Source: Pseudorhodobacter antarcticus (GTDB lineage Bacteria; Pseudomonadota; Alphaproteobacteria; Rhodobacterales; Rhodobacteraceae). Taken from it: a DNA stretch of 64,000 nt. The translations under genes and the position numbers were made by a program. A model generated the notes under the pieces. It saw only the letters and a list, made by a program, of their open reading frames with translations, was not told the origin of the DNA and ran no database searches. The stretch is taken from the NCBI GenBank assembly GCA_945860375.1, contig CAMAQR010000014.1, positions 1 to 64,000 of the forward strand, read 5' to 3'. Below, one piece after another: positions 16,608-26,159 of this stretch (within the stretch, counting starts at the first letter, position 1; each line of letters starts with the position of its first letter).

Positions 16608-17498
16608 ATGCATTTTGCCCCCATCAAACCCGACATGAAGGTACGGATGGCGAAAGTCACCGAAACTATGCTGTCTGTGGCCATCAATTCATTGGATCCA
16701 CAATCACCCGTACTTCAAGCGGTGGTCCACCATCTTGGCACTCCCGGATTGCGGGTTCGCAGTCAGATCGCGCTGCACGCGGCCGATTGTCTGGGCGTCG
16801 ATGCGCCCTCCGCCCTCGCCATGGCCACCTGTTGCGAGCTTTTGCACAACGCGTCATTGATTCACGACGACCTGCAGGACCGCGATCAGCTTCGCCGGGG
16901 CGCGCAAGCCGTCTGGAGCTTGTTTGGCGATGACGTTGCCCTATGTGCAGGCGATCTGTTGTTGTCAGCGGCTTATGCGGCGCTGTCCGATGTGACCGAA
17001 CCAGCCGCACTCCCGCGCTTGTTCGCGCTGACACACAAGGCCGTCGCACAAACCATTCACGGGCAAGCATCCCCTGCCTTGCCACCGCACCCCGATTTTG
17101 ACCGGCTTGCAGCCTATCAGGCGATGGCAACCGCGAAATCCGGGCCGCTGCTGACCCTGCCATTCGGTTTGGTCTTTAGCTACTGCAACCGACCCGATCT
17201 GGTGGAAACGTCAGCCCGCGCAGTTGGGGCATTCTCGATCGCCTATCAGATCGCCGATGATCTGGCCGACATTGAAGCCGACGCGCGCACTGCGCTTGGC
17301 GCAGCAGCAAACATCATTGGTGTGCTCGAAGCTGCAGGCGACACTGACCGCGCAACGGCGCAGGCCCGCGCAGTTTGCATGGCACGCGCCAAGCTGGCCG
17401 AGGCGTTGGCCGTGGCGGCCGACCTGCCGGGCGGGACAGCCGCGATCCTGTCTGAACTTGCCCAACGCATCACCCACAAACTGGACGGATATCAGTAA
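16608..17498 (+). CDS. crtE: geranylgeranyl diphosphate synthase (polyprenyl synthetase)
   Basis: First enzyme of the retinal branch, condensing IPP onto allylic diphosphates to give GGPP. Two Asp-rich motifs are visible: HDDLQDRDQLRRG (first, with the following RRG) and IAYQIADDLADIEAD (second), and a KSGPLLTLPFGL segment between them. Length of about 296 residues is normal. A frame starting at 16545 lies inside the terminator hairpin and is unlikely; ATG at 16608 or 16647 (preceded by aagg) are both plausible starts. The stop overlaps the crtI start (TAATG). Confidence 0.87.
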   Translation: MHFAPIKPDMKVRMAKVTETMLSVAINSLDPQSPVLQAVVHHLGTPGLRVRSQIALHAADCLGVDAPSALAMATCCELLHNASLIHDDLQDRDQLRRGAQAVWSLFGDDVALCAGDLLLSAAYAALSDVTEPAALPRLFALTHKAVAQTIHGQASPALPPHPDFDRLAAYQAMATAKSGPLLTLPFGLVFSYCNRPDLVETSARAVGAFSIAYQIADDLADIEADARTALGAAANIIGVLEAAGDTDRATAQARAVCMARAKLAEALAVAADLPGGTAAILSELAQRITHKLDGYQ

Positions 17499-19006
17499 TG
17501 CCACGGGATCTGCAGGCCGAGGCAGCGGCGACCGCAATTGTTGTGGGCGGCGGGTTCGGTGGGTTGGCTGCGGCGTTGCGCCTGCGCGCGCGCGGCTATC
17601 ACGTCACGATCATCGACCGTTGCGTGCGGCTTGGCGGGCGGGCACAGGTGTTTGAACGTGACGGGTTTCGCCACGACGCCGGGCCCACGGTCATCACCGC
17701 TCCATTTCTGTTTGAAGAGTTGTTCGGCCTTTTTGGCAAGAAAATGTCGGATTATGTGACGCTGGTAACGCCTGACCCTTGGTATCGCTTTCATTTTTCT
17801 GATGGTGCCACGCTGGATTACGGCCCGACGCAAGAGCGGACCGAGGCCGAGATCGCTCGCTTCAACCCCGCCGATGTGGCCGGGTTTCGCAGGTTGATCG
17901 CCCATTCCAAGGCGATCTATGATGTGGCCTTTACCAAGCTGTCGGGCCGCCCCTTTCACAGCCTGTGGTTCATGATCCGGCAAATCCCCGATCTGCTGCG
18001 GCTGAAAAGCTATGAAAGCGTGTGGAAAATGGTCAGCCGCCATCTGGCCGACGACCGCCTGCGTCAGGCGTTCTCGGTGCAACCCTTGCTGGTTGGCGGC
18101 AATCCCTATGCCACCACCAGCATCTACGGGCTGATCACCTATGTCGAACAGCGCGATGGCATCTGGTTTGCGATGGGCGGCACCGGGGCGCTGGTGGATG
18201 CGCTGTCGACGTTGATGACTGAAGAAGGGATCGAGATCAGAACCGGGGAAACCGTTGATCAGATTGAACTGGACAATGGCCGTGCCTGCGGTGTGCGGCT
18301 GGCCAGCGGGCAGGTGATCCGGTCTGACATCGTGGTTACGGATGTGGACCCGGTGCATCTGTATCGCAACATGCTGCCGCAAAAGGCGGCCTCGCCACTT
18401 GCCCGGTTTCGCGCCAAACATGCGACGTCCTCGATGGGGCTCTATGTGATGTATTTCGGGGCGCGGCAGCAGTGGGCCGATGTGGCGCATCACACGATCT
18501 GGTTTGGCACCCGCCACCGCGAACTCTTGGCCGAGATTTTCAGGAACGAAAAGTTGCCCGAAGATTTCTCGCTCTATGTCCACCGCCCCACCGCAACCGA
18601 CCCCAGCTTTGCGCCAGCGGGCTGCGACAGTTTCTATGTGCTGTGCCCGGTGCCGAACCTGCGCGCCGGGGTCGATTGGGCTGTGGAAGGGCCGCGCTTG
18701 CGCGACCGCATTGTGGCGGCGCTGGACCGGTCGATGCTGCCCGGGCTGAAAGACACGATCTGTTCGGAATTCGCGATGACGCCAAACGATTTCAAAGACC
18801 GCTATCTTAGTGTCGATGGTGCGGGTTTTTCGATTTCGCCGCATTTCAAACAGTCGGCATGGTTCCGGTTTCACAACCGGGGTGAAGGCATTCCGGGCCT
18901 TTACGTCGTGGGCGCAGGCGCGCATCCCGGCGCCGGACTGCCGGGCGTGGTGTCATCGGCCAAAACGCTGGACCATCTGGTGCCTGAACCGGTGGCCGTG
19001 CTGTGA
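17498..19006 (+). CDS. crtI: phytoene desaturase
   Basis: FAD-dependent enzyme converting phytoene to lycopene by successive desaturations. The 502-residue product begins with a dinucleotide-binding fold (AIVVGGGFGGLAAALRLRARG, then the Glu/Asp-type loop and GGRAQVFERDGFRHDAGPTVI). The C-terminus has the family signature GLYVVGAGAHPGAGLPGVVSS. Internal blocks such as NPYATTSIYGLITYVEQRDGIWFAMGGTGAL are typical of bacterial CrtI. It overlaps crtE by one base and crtB by four (GTGA), indicating translational coupling. Full length, no defects seen. Confidence 0.95.
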   Translation: MPRDLQAEAAATAIVVGGGFGGLAAALRLRARGYHVTIIDRCVRLGGRAQVFERDGFRHDAGPTVITAPFLFEELFGLFGKKMSDYVTLVTPDPWYRFHFSDGATLDYGPTQERTEAEIARFNPADVAGFRRLIAHSKAIYDVAFTKLSGRPFHSLWFMIRQIPDLLRLKSYESVWKMVSRHLADDRLRQAFSVQPLLVGGNPYATTSIYGLITYVEQRDGIWFAMGGTGALVDALSTLMTEEGIEIRTGETVDQIELDNGRACGVRLASGQVIRSDIVVTDVDPVHLYRNMLPQKAASPLARFRAKHATSSMGLYVMYFGARQQWADVAHHTIWFGTRHRELLAEIFRNEKLPEDFSLYVHRPTATDPSFAPAGCDSFYVLCPVPNLRAGVDWAVEGPRLRDRIVAALDRSMLPGLKDTICSEFAMTPNDFKDRYLSVDGAGFSISPHFKQSAWFRFHNRGEGIPGLYVVGAGAHPGAGLPGVVSSAKTLDHLVPEPVAVL

Positions 19007-19938
19007 AAGGTGAAAGTGATCTCACCGCGCCCCTGCCCGATGCATGGCCCACGCTCAAAAAGCACGGCAAGACGTTCGCATGGGCCGCATATCTGATGCC
19101 GCGTCGCGACGCGGACCGTCTGGCGCAGCTTTACGCGGTCTGCCGGAGGCTCGACGATCTCGCCGATCTTGATGGCAGCGCAGAGGCAAGAGGCCGACTT
19201 CTGGCTTTGCGGGCACAGCCTTGGGGGTCTGACTCTGCCGAGCCGATGGCGCGAGAATTGGCCACGATGGTTGCGGACATGGGCCTGACCCCGGCGCCCA
19301 TGCAGCAGTTGCTTGATGGGCTGATCAGCGACCTTGATCACCAGATCATCGCCGATGAGTCCGGTCTGATCCGCTACGCCTATCTTGTGGCCGGAACCGT
19401 GGGGCTGATGGTCTGTGATGTGTTGGACGTGCAGGCGCCCGTTGCCCGCAAAGCCGCCGTCAATCTTGGGATAGCCATGCAACTGACCAACATCGCGCGG
19501 GATGTGCACGAAGATGCTGTCGCTGGCCGCAGGTATCTGCCTTCGACCTGGTGGGATGCAGCACCCGCCGACGTTGCAACTCCCTCGCCGGACATGCAGC
19601 GCAGCGGAGCAATCGCCGTATTGCGGTTGTTGGATCTGGCGGACGACTACTATGCCAGCGCACAGTGTGGCTTTGCTTTCCTGCCCCTGTCATCCCGTAT
19701 TGGTTTGGCCGTCGCAGCCCGCGTCTATCGCGGGATAGGTTCTGAATTGCGGCGTCGTGGCGGGGCGTTTCACCAGGGTCGGGTTTACGTTCCCCGCTGG
19801 CGCAAGGCGGTTCTGACGGTTGCCGCGATTGGCAGGCTGGCCAGCCCTGCCAAGCCAGCCATTGATCTACAACTGCACCCGGTGATCCTCGATCTGTTCC
19901 CTCCAGCCTCGAAAACGGCGATCCATGGCCGTTGGTGA
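19003..19938 (+). CDS. crtB: phytoene synthase
   Basis: Condenses two GGPP to phytoene. The 311-residue product has the two Asp-rich motifs of squalene/phytoene synthases: YAVCRRLDDLADLDG near residue 50 and QLTNIARDVHEDAVAGRRYLP near residue 160-180, with the GTVGLMV segment before the second. It starts at GTG 19003, overlapping the crtI stop by four bases, and its end overlaps crtY by 14 bases. The cassette order is I before B; functionally B acts first. Confidence 0.94.
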   Translation: MKGESDLTAPLPDAWPTLKKHGKTFAWAAYLMPRRDADRLAQLYAVCRRLDDLADLDGSAEARGRLLALRAQPWGSDSAEPMARELATMVADMGLTPAPMQQLLDGLISDLDHQIIADESGLIRYAYLVAGTVGLMVCDVLDVQAPVARKAAVNLGIAMQLTNIARDVHEDAVAGRRYLPSTWWDAAPADVATPSPDMQRSGAIAVLRLLDLADDYYASAQCGFAFLPLSSRIGLAVAARVYRGIGSELRRRGGAFHQGRVYVPRWRKAVLTVAAIGRLASPAKPAIDLQLHPVILDLFPPASKTAIHGRW

Positions 19939-21052
19939 CGCCGATGTGGCGATCCTCGGCGGTGGCTGCGCGGGCCTGAGCCTTGCTGTGCGTCTGGCAG
20001 GATCAGGCTTGCGCGTCACCGTGATTGAGCCGCGTTTGGAATACAAAGATGACCGGGTCTGGTCGTTCTTTCGCACCCGGCCTGACCCGTTTGCGGCCTG
20101 CGTGCGGGCAAGTTGGTCAAAATGGCACGTCTCAAGTGCGGGGGTGACTGCCCGGCGCACATCAGACCGACTGCGCTATGAAAGCGTGTCCTCGGGGGCG
20201 TTCTACCGGTTGGCACTGCAAATCTGTGATGCGGCCCCAAACATCGACCTGCGCCTTGGCACATCGGTGTTGGCCGACCCACGGCCGCCCGCGATGGACG
20301 GGCCGTGGCGCGTGGAAACCAGTGCGGGCCAACTGAGCAGCCGCTATGTGATCGACACCCGGCCCACCGGGCGTGCCTCCGGGTACGGCCAGTCGTTTCT
20401 GGGACAGGAAATCCGCGTCGGGTTTGATGCCTTCGACCCGGATGACGTGCCCATGATGTGTTTTGCGGCCCCGCGCCCCGATCGGGTGGATTTCCTCTAT
20501 ATCCTGCCCTTCGCGCGCGACGAGGCTCTGGTCGAGGTCACCACTTTTGGCGCAAAAATACCTGACATCAGCGATCACCGGCACTGGTTGAACAGCGAAA
20601 TCGCGCAACTGACCCGGGGGCAATCCTTTGATGTGCTGCGGGAGGAACGTGCGTTTATCCCGATGGCCCTGCCGCAACCGGGAGCTGCGAAGCCACCCGC
20701 CCGCTTTGCCCATGCGGGCTTGCGCGGTGGGGCGGCACGACCCAGCACCGGCTATGCCTATCAGCGCATCCAAGAGAGCGCCGATCTTTGCGCCGCCCAG
20801 ATCCTGCGCGGCGCGGACCGCCTTGATCTGCGCCTCGACAGCCCGGCAACCCGCTTCATGGACGGTGTATTCCTGCGGGTCTTGCAACGCCGCCCCGACC
20901 GCGGACCAGCCCTGTTCAGCGCCCTGTTCCGCAATGCGCCCGCGGACCGGCTGGAGCGGTTTCTGTCGGGATCCACGGCACCGATAGACCGGGTGTCGGT
21001 GATGGCATCCTTGCCGCCCGTGCCATTTCTGCGCGAAGTGTTTACGGGATGA
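19925..21052 (+). CDS. crtY: lycopene beta-cyclase
   Basis: Cyclises both ends of lycopene to give beta-carotene. The 375-residue protein starts with an FAD/NAD-binding fold (DVAILGGGCAGLSLAVRLAGSG) followed by the CrtY motif YKDDRVWSFF. Other family blocks are YVIDTRP, GQEIRVGFDAFDPDDVPMM, FLYILPFARDEALVEVTTF and ARPSTGYAYQRIQ. Overlaps with crtB (14 bases) and blh (4 bases) place it in one operon. No hydroxylase or ketolase gene is present, so beta-carotene for cleavage is the probable end product here. Confidence 0.94.
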   Translation: MAVGDADVAILGGGCAGLSLAVRLAGSGLRVTVIEPRLEYKDDRVWSFFRTRPDPFAACVRASWSKWHVSSAGVTARRTSDRLRYESVSSGAFYRLALQICDAAPNIDLRLGTSVLADPRPPAMDGPWRVETSAGQLSSRYVIDTRPTGRASGYGQSFLGQEIRVGFDAFDPDDVPMMCFAAPRPDRVDFLYILPFARDEALVEVTTFGAKIPDISDHRHWLNSEIAQLTRGQSFDVLREERAFIPMALPQPGAAKPPARFAHAGLRGGAARPSTGYAYQRIQESADLCAAQILRGADRLDLRLDSPATRFMDGVFLRVLQRRPDRGPALFSALFRNAPADRLERFLSGSTAPIDRVSVMASLPPVPFLREVFTG

Positions 21053-21927
21053 ACCGCACATCAAGTCTGGTGGCAGTACACCGCATTCTATTTGCGGCTA
21101 TAGTGCCGATTTTGTTGGGGATTTCGCTGTTGGTGCAACCCCCGCTGATCTGGCAGATCATTGCACTTGGGCCGTTGGTGGCGCTTCTGGGCCTGCCTCA
21201 TGGCGCCTTGGACCACCGCATCGCAAGTGCGCTGTGGCCACTGAGCACCAGGCGCCAGCACGCGACGTTCATCGCAGTTTATATCGGGCTCGCGGGTGCC
21301 GTTCTGGCGTTGTGGATCATCGCACCAAGCATCGCTCTTGCGGCATTCCTGATTTATTCGGCGCTGCATTTTTCGGACGACTGGCGGGCCGATCTGGGGT
21401 TGTGGCAAAGCCTGCCACTGGGGGTCTCCGTCATTGCCCTGCCCGCACTGGTTTTTCAATCCGACGTGGCGGTGCTGTTTGGTTTTCTGACATCAGAGCC
21501 GACAGCAACCTTGTTCGCAGAGTTGATGCACAAGATCGCTGTGGCCGCGCTGATCGCTTCTGCCTTGTGTCTGGCATTGAACTTGCGCCGCGCGCCTTGG
21601 GTTCTGGTGGAATTTTCTCTGTTGATTGCCGCTGCTGTTGTCACGCCCCCCCTGATTTACTTTGTGATCTACTTCTGCGGCCTGCACTCACCCCGCCATT
21701 TTCTGCTGACGGCAGACCAGTTGGGCCTGACGCCCCGACAGGGTTTGCGTGCCGCCTTGCCGATCTTTGGTGCGACTTTGGCAATTGCCGCCCTTGGCAC
21801 AGTTGTCTTCGCGGCGAGCGGACCTTCGATTGAGGCGGCAACGCTGCAAATCGTCTTCATCGGTTTGGCCGCAGTTACAGTCCCGCACATGCTACTGACC
21901 ACTGTGTTCAAGTCAGTGCGTCACTAG
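21049..21927 (+). CDS. blh: beta-carotene 15,15'-dioxygenase, Brp/Blh family
   Basis: Integral-membrane iron enzyme cleaving beta-carotene into two retinal molecules, the chromophore of the rhodopsin upstream. The 292-residue product is very hydrophobic with about seven segments. The iron-binding His motifs of the family are visible: LLGLPHGALDHR near residue 50, IYSALHFSDDW near residue 105, IYFCGLHSPRHFL near residue 210 and TVPHMLLTTVF near the end. It begins at ATG 21049, overlapping crtY by 4 bases, and ends the cassette. Confidence 0.94.
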   Translation: MNRTSSLVAVHRILFAAIVPILLGISLLVQPPLIWQIIALGPLVALLGLPHGALDHRIASALWPLSTRRQHATFIAVYIGLAGAVLALWIIAPSIALAAFLIYSALHFSDDWRADLGLWQSLPLGVSVIALPALVFQSDVAVLFGFLTSEPTATLFAELMHKIAVAALIASALCLALNLRRAPWVLVEFSLLIAAAVVTPPLIYFVIYFCGLHSPRHFLLTADQLGLTPRQGLRAALPIFGATLAIAALGTVVFAASGPSIEAATLQIVFIGLAAVTVPHMLLTTVFKSVRH

Positions 21928-22534
21928 CACAGGTGAGGCATCGAGCGGGCGTCGGTCCAAAGCCGATGCCGAACCGCAGTTTCTGCCATCTTCGAACTAC
22001 AACCGCGCCAAGACCGCTGCGCTTTACAACGCCAGCTGTGGGTGGCGCAGGCGGGCGAAGCGTTCAGCCGCGCCCACCCGGCGGATGACCCCCTCGCCAC
22101 CGTCTCACGGATCTTGCCGCTGTTGTCTGACAGGCCAAGGGTGATACCCGACCGCGTGGCAAGTTGCACCGGTTGGACGAGGGTGTGATCGAAGAGTTGG
22201 AACACCTGCCCGGCCGCTTCATGGTGAACCGCCGCGTGCGGCCCCGGTTGGCCTGCTCAGGTTTCCTGCTTGTTTGCCGGGCGTTGCACAAAAATGCGTC
22301 TTTGGCCGGACAGCACATCCGCGCAGAACTCCCATACGACCGCCGCAACACTGGCCATGCCTTTGGAATCAGAACCCACTGCCATCGCAGAGGGGAAGGG
22401 CGGGAAGCGGACCTATGGCTGCCCTCTGCTGTCTGTCTGGCACGGGGCGGTCAGGAGGGATATCGGTCTGTGCGGCCAGTCATGGAGATTTGACCTTGTG
22501 CGACTGTCATTGTGAAACCTTGCGGTCGCCATTT
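21928..22534. other. intergenic region with IS66 scrap, otherwise no gene
   Basis: About 600 bp between blh and the SDR gene. Apart from the transposase fragment listed separately, the frames on both strands are short and show no family motif. The composition is consistent with decayed mobile-element DNA. Confidence 0.4.
22150..22270 (+). pseudogene. IS66-family transposase (TnpC) fragment
   Basis: The plus strand encodes RGKLHRLDEGVIEELEHLPG followed by RFMVNRRVRPRLACSGF. This corresponds to the IS66 TnpC region that reads roughly GKLHRLGEDVSEVLE, then PGRF, then VRPKLAC before the zinc-finger-like Cys pair. Nothing before or after stays in frame with the family, so only about 35-40 codons survive. 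It marks an old insertion next to the phototrophy cassette. Confidence 0.65.
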
Positions 22535-23290
22535 CTACAGGCATTCCCCGCCGTCAATCACCAACGCATGCCCGGTCATGAAGCTGGATTGATCGGAGGC
22601 AAGATAGACGATGCTGGCGGCTATTTCCTCGACCAGTGCCCAGCGCCTCATGGGGATAGAGCCTGCCACATAGCTTTCCAAGGCAGCACGCCCGCCCATC
22701 TGTTGCTGGAAGCCGTCGTTGAAAGGGGTGTCCACAAAGCCGGGGCACAGCGCGTTGCAGCGGATATTGTCGATGGCATAATCCACCGCGATCTGGCGCG
22801 TCATGGCGACAACGGCGTGTTTGGTGGTGCAATATGCGATCATGCCGCGATCATATTGCACGCCCGAGTTTGACGCGGTGATGATGATCGACCCTTTGCG
22901 CTGGCGCTGCATATGGGGCATCGCGGCACGGGCGGCCACAAAATGCGCCCGCACGTTCAGCCGCCATGAGGCATCCATGCCCTCAGGGCCGATGTCGGTC
23001 AGCCGCCCGGCCACCTGAATGCCCGCGTGGGAATGCAGGATGTCCAACCGGCCTCGGCCTGCCACGAGGTTGATCGCAGCGGTTACGGCGGCATCGTCGC
23101 CCGCATCGAGCGCCATGGCCTCGGCCTGCCCGCCCGCGCTGCGGATCTCGGCTGCCACGAGGTCGGCCCGCGCGCCGTCCAGATCGGTGACCGTCACATG
23201 CGCGCCTTCGCGCGCCAGCGCCAGCGCCCCGGCCCGCCCGATGCCCGACCCTGCCCCGGTCAGAAACGCCACCCGTCCATCAAGCAGCAT
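22535..23290 (-). CDS. short-chain dehydrogenase/reductase (SDR)
   Basis: NAD(P)-dependent oxidoreductase of the classical SDR family, 251 residues. It has TGAGSGIGRAGALAL at the cofactor site, LHSHAGIQ where most members have NNAG (an atypical HAG), catalytic Ser in IIITASNSG, and YCTTKHA giving the Tyr-x3-Lys pair. VDTPFND and the C-terminal SSFMTGHALVIDGGECL are typical. The acidic residue of VTVTDLDGA after strand 2 suggests NAD preference. It overlaps the upstream permease gene by 11 bases and is the last gene of the polyamine-type ABC operon, so it may oxidise or reduce a metabolite of the imported compound; the substrate is unknown. Confidence 0.85.
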   Translation of the reverse strand: MLLDGRVAFLTGAGSGIGRAGALALAREGAHVTVTDLDGARADLVAAEIRSAGGQAEAMALDAGDDAAVTAAINLVAGRGRLDILHSHAGIQVAGRLTDIGPEGMDASWRLNVRAHFVAARAAMPHMQRQRKGSIIITASNSGVQYDRGMIAYCTTKHAVVAMTRQIAVDYAIDNIRCNALCPGFVDTPFNDGFQQQMGGRAALESYVAGSIPMRRWALVEEIAASIVYLASDQSSFMTGHALVIDGGECL

Positions 23291-24107
23291 CGGCGCCCCC
23301 TTTTTTCGGCCCGCGCCGCAGGATCACCTGGGCGGCAACCAGAAGCAGCAATGAAACCACCAGCACCATTGTGCCAATGGCGTTGATCTCGGGTGTAACG
23401 CCACGACGGATCGAGGAGAAAACGTAAATCGGCAAGGTGGTTTCGGACCCGGCGACGAAGAAGGCGATGATGAAATCGTCAAAGCTGAAGGTGAAGCTCA
23501 GGAGAAACCCCGCAAGGATGCCGGGAAGGATCAGCGGCAGCGTGACTTGGCAGAAGGTGGCGAAGGGTGGGGCGTAAAGGTCGGCGGACGCCTCCATCAG
23601 GCTGCGATCCATGCCCGAAAGACGGGCGCGCAGAATGATAATGACCAGCGACATCGAAAACAGCGTGTGGGCCGCGATGAGTGAGCCGTAACCCATCGAC
23701 AGTTGCGGCGCCTGTCCTTCCGGTGCCAGCAGCGCCAAGAGTGGATTGATCCAGCCGAAGAGGGTGACAAGCGCAATCAGCGTGGCGATGCCGATGACGA
23801 TGCCCGGCACCATGACCGCGACATAGATCAGCACATCGGCCACCACGCGAACGCGGCCCTTCATGCCTTGGAGGGCAAGTGCGGCCATGGTGCCAAACAC
23901 AGAAGCGATCAAGGCTGAGGTCAGCGCGACGATGAAGCTGGTCCACAGTGCTTCGGTCACGAAGGGGTTGGACAGCGCCTTGCCATACCATTGCACCGAA
24001 AAGCCGGTGAACTGGCTGGCGTGGCGGCCGGCATTGAAGCTGAAGATCGCGATCACCGCGATCGGCAGGTACAAAAAGAGATAAACGGCAAAGGCATAAA
24101 GGCGCAT
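23280..24107 (-). CDS. polyamine-type ABC transporter permease (PotC-like)
   Basis: Inner-membrane permease of a spermidine/putrescine-type importer, 275 residues and about six transmembrane helices. It starts MRLYAFAVYLFLYLPIAVIA, as PotC proteins do, and the EAA loop reads MEASADLYAPPFATFCQVTLPLILPG near residue 180. FSFDDFIIAFFVAG is the conserved PotC segment after it. I set the start at 24107, where the hydrophobic N-terminus begins; a much longer in-frame extension runs antisense-like through potB and is spurious. It lies 11 bp after the potB-like gene. Confidence 0.9.
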   Translation of the reverse strand: MRLYAFAVYLFLYLPIAVIAIFSFNAGRHASQFTGFSVQWYGKALSNPFVTEALWTSFIVALTSALIASVFGTMAALALQGMKGRVRVVADVLIYVAVMVPGIVIGIATLIALVTLFGWINPLLALLAPEGQAPQLSMGYGSLIAAHTLFSMSLVIIILRARLSGMDRSLMEASADLYAPPFATFCQVTLPLILPGILAGFLLSFTFSFDDFIIAFFVAGSETTLPIYVFSSIRRGVTPEINAIGTMVLVVSLLLLVAAQVILRRGPKKGGADAA

Positions 24108-24118
24108 CTGGGGTTCCC

Positions 24119-24970
24119 TTACATCAAAGCCACGTCGTCCCGCACACCACCCATGCGGCGCATCAGCCACATGTAAAGCGACACGGTGACGAGCATGATA
24201 ACCACCAGCGTGACGGCCACCGCCGCCCCGAAGGCCCAGTTGCGCGACTGCAGGAAAAGATCGACCAGCGCGTTGCCGATGAAAAACACCTTGCCACCAC
24301 CCAGCATGGCGGGGATCAGAAACTCGCCCATCAGCAAGATGAACACCAGCATGCAGCCGGTGGCCACGCCGGGCAGCGACAACGGCAGCGTGACTTGCAA
24401 AAAGCTGCGCATCGGCGGTGCGCCAAGGTCGGCGGATGCCTCCAGCAGGCGTTTGTCCAGCCGTTCCAGGCTGACATAGACCGGCAGCACCATCAGCGGC
24501 AGATAGCCGTAAACGATGCCGGTCAGCACGGCGAAGGGGGTGTTTATCAGCCGCACCTGACCAAAGCCCAGCCAGTCGATGACCGCAGGCAGGCCTTGGC
24601 CGCCCAGAATGAAGATCCACGCGTAGCTGCGGATCAGGATCGAGGTCCAGAATGGCACGATGACAAGGATCAACAACAGCGTGCGCCATTTCGGACTGGC
24701 CTGCATGGCAAGGAAATAGGCCAAGGGATAGGCGATCAGCAGCGACAAAAGAGTGCCCAAGGGGGCCAGCATCAGCGTATTGAGAAACGCCGTGCTGCGC
24801 GCGGGCAGGTTGGCGTATTGCGCGAAGGTGAAGGCGGGGACGTAACCGCCCGCCGCCGCCCGCTCGCCAAAGCTGAACACCAAGACAAAACACAGCGGCA
24901 GCACCAGCATGACTGCAAACCACAGGCCCGCCGGGGCCAGTAGAAGCCAAGTGGAGAGCCGCCGCTGCAT
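24119..24970 (-). CDS. polyamine-type ABC transporter permease (PotB-like)
   Basis: Second inner-membrane permease, 283 residues. The N-terminus LLLAPAGLWFAVMLVLPLCFVLVFSF and the segment RTLLLILVIVPFWTSILIRSYAW are hallmarks of the PotB group. The EAA loop reads LEASADLGAPPMRSFLQVTLPLSLPG. It pairs with the PotC-like protein to form the channel. The gene starts 4 bp after the binding-protein gene and forms part of the operon ATPase, binding protein, PotB, PotC, SDR. Confidence 0.9.
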   Translation of the reverse strand: MQRRLSTWLLLAPAGLWFAVMLVLPLCFVLVFSFGERAAAGGYVPAFTFAQYANLPARSTAFLNTLMLAPLGTLLSLLIAYPLAYFLAMQASPKWRTLLLILVIVPFWTSILIRSYAWIFILGGQGLPAVIDWLGFGQVRLINTPFAVLTGIVYGYLPLMVLPVYVSLERLDKRLLEASADLGAPPMRSFLQVTLPLSLPGVATGCMLVFILLMGEFLIPAMLGGGKVFFIGNALVDLFLQSRNWAFGAAVAVTLVVIMLVTVSLYMWLMRRMGGVRDDVALM

Positions 24971-24974
24971 CTGC

Positions 24975-26132
24975 TTATGCCGACTTGAACCGAGCCATCA
25001 GCTCAGCCCGGTTCGGATCGGTCAAGGTGGCCGCCGCGCCGAACTCCAGCGCGTTCAGAAGGTCGGCCGCCGGATAGAGGATCGGATCGTTCAGGATTTC
25101 AGGCGGCAACATAGCATTCACCCGGGCATCTGCCACCGGATAGCCGTGGAACAGGGTTTCCTTGGCGTTGACCTCGGGCTTCAGAAGGAAGTTGATCAGC
25201 GCATAGGCCGCGTCGCGGTGCGGTGCGCCCTTGGGAATGGCGTAGAAGTCGGACCACAACTCGCCGCCCTCTTTGCCCAAGACATAGACGATTTCAGGCA
25301 TGTCGCGGTTCAACTGCTTGCCGTCGCCGGTCCAGCAAATGGTCATCCATGCATCGCCCGACCGCATCGAGGGCTGGTAGTCCGAGCTGATGGCGAAAAG
25401 ATGCGGTTTGGTGGCCAGAAGAAGTTCCTCGGCCTTGGCCAATTCCGCCGGATCAATGGAGTTGAAGGAATAGCCAAAGGCCTTCAGCGCCGCGCCGATG
25501 GTGGTCAGCTGATAGTCATGCACCATGGTGCGGCCCGAGAACGTGGTCTGCGTCAGATCAAAGAACTCTTTCCAAGTGCTGGGTGTGGTGCCGCCGGTGT
25601 GGTTGGTGTTCACCGCAAAGCCGGTTGTGCCCCAGTTCTTGGGCACGGCATAGATCTTGCCATCCACCGTGCCCGGCCCGGCAAACCGCTGGTCAAACGC
25701 GGCGGTGTCGTAATTTGGCAAAAGTGCCAGATCGAGAGGCTCGATCAGGTCCTGCTCGACATAGGTGGTGATGGTGTAGTTGGTCGGCACGAACACATCC
25801 CAGCCCGAACCGCCCGCCTGCAGTTTTGCCAGCATCTCTTCGTTGGAGCCAAAGACGTTGACCTGTATCGCCGCGCCGGATTCTGCAGTGAACGCGTCAA
25901 AGTTGGCGACGTCATGGTAGTTGGGCCAGGTGGCCAAGACCACACGGTCGCCGATGGTCTGGGCGTGGGCGGCGCGGGGCATGAGGCCCGGCATCGCGGC
26001 CCCCAGCACGGCAGAGGCCGCGCCTAGGCCCGTCACCCCAAGAAAATGCCGGCGCGTCACCGAGCCTTTTTGATAGCGCCGCAACTCTTCCATGAACTGC
26101 TGACGCGAGATGTGGTCAATCTTGTCGGTCAT
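24975..26132 (-). CDS. polyamine-type ABC transporter substrate-binding protein (PotD-like)
   Basis: Periplasmic receptor of 385 residues, likely exported folded by the Tat system: SVTRRHFLGVTGLG then a hydrophobic stretch and AAHAQ cleavage region at about residue 58. The mature part follows the PotD/PotF plan: VVLATWPNYHD at the start, SNEEMLAKLQAGGSGWDVFVPTNYTI, WGTTGFAVN, and the late segments FYAIPKGAPHRDAAYALINF and FLLKPEVNA. The acidic residues that grip polyamine nitrogens cannot be aligned with certainty by eye, so putrescine, spermidine or an amine-containing relative are all possible. agggag precedes the ATG by 7 bases. Confidence 0.88.
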   Translation of the reverse strand: MTDKIDHISRQQFMEELRRYQKGSVTRRHFLGVTGLGAASAVLGAAMPGLMPRAAHAQTIGDRVVLATWPNYHDVANFDAFTAESGAAIQVNVFGSNEEMLAKLQAGGSGWDVFVPTNYTITTYVEQDLIEPLDLALLPNYDTAAFDQRFAGPGTVDGKIYAVPKNWGTTGFAVNTNHTGGTTPSTWKEFFDLTQTTFSGRTMVHDYQLTTIGAALKAFGYSFNSIDPAELAKAEELLLATKPHLFAISSDYQPSMRSGDAWMTICWTGDGKQLNRDMPEIVYVLGKEGGELWSDFYAIPKGAPHRDAAYALINFLLKPEVNAKETLFHGYPVADARVNAMLPPEILNDPILYPAADLLNALEFGAAATLTDPNRAELMARFKSA

Positions 26133-26159
26133 TGCCTAACTCCCTGTTGGTTGGTTCTG

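Noticed and set aside
17492..18925. 477-codon open frame antisense to crtI
   Set aside because: High-GC third-position effect. The plus-strand frame has all CrtI motifs, and the antisense product has His/Arg/Pro-rich composition and no family features.
23280..24950. 556-codon frame that would fuse an N-terminal extension to the PotC-like permease
   Set aside because: The first 280 codons are an off-frame reading of the PotB-like gene. The true PotC N-terminus begins at 24107.
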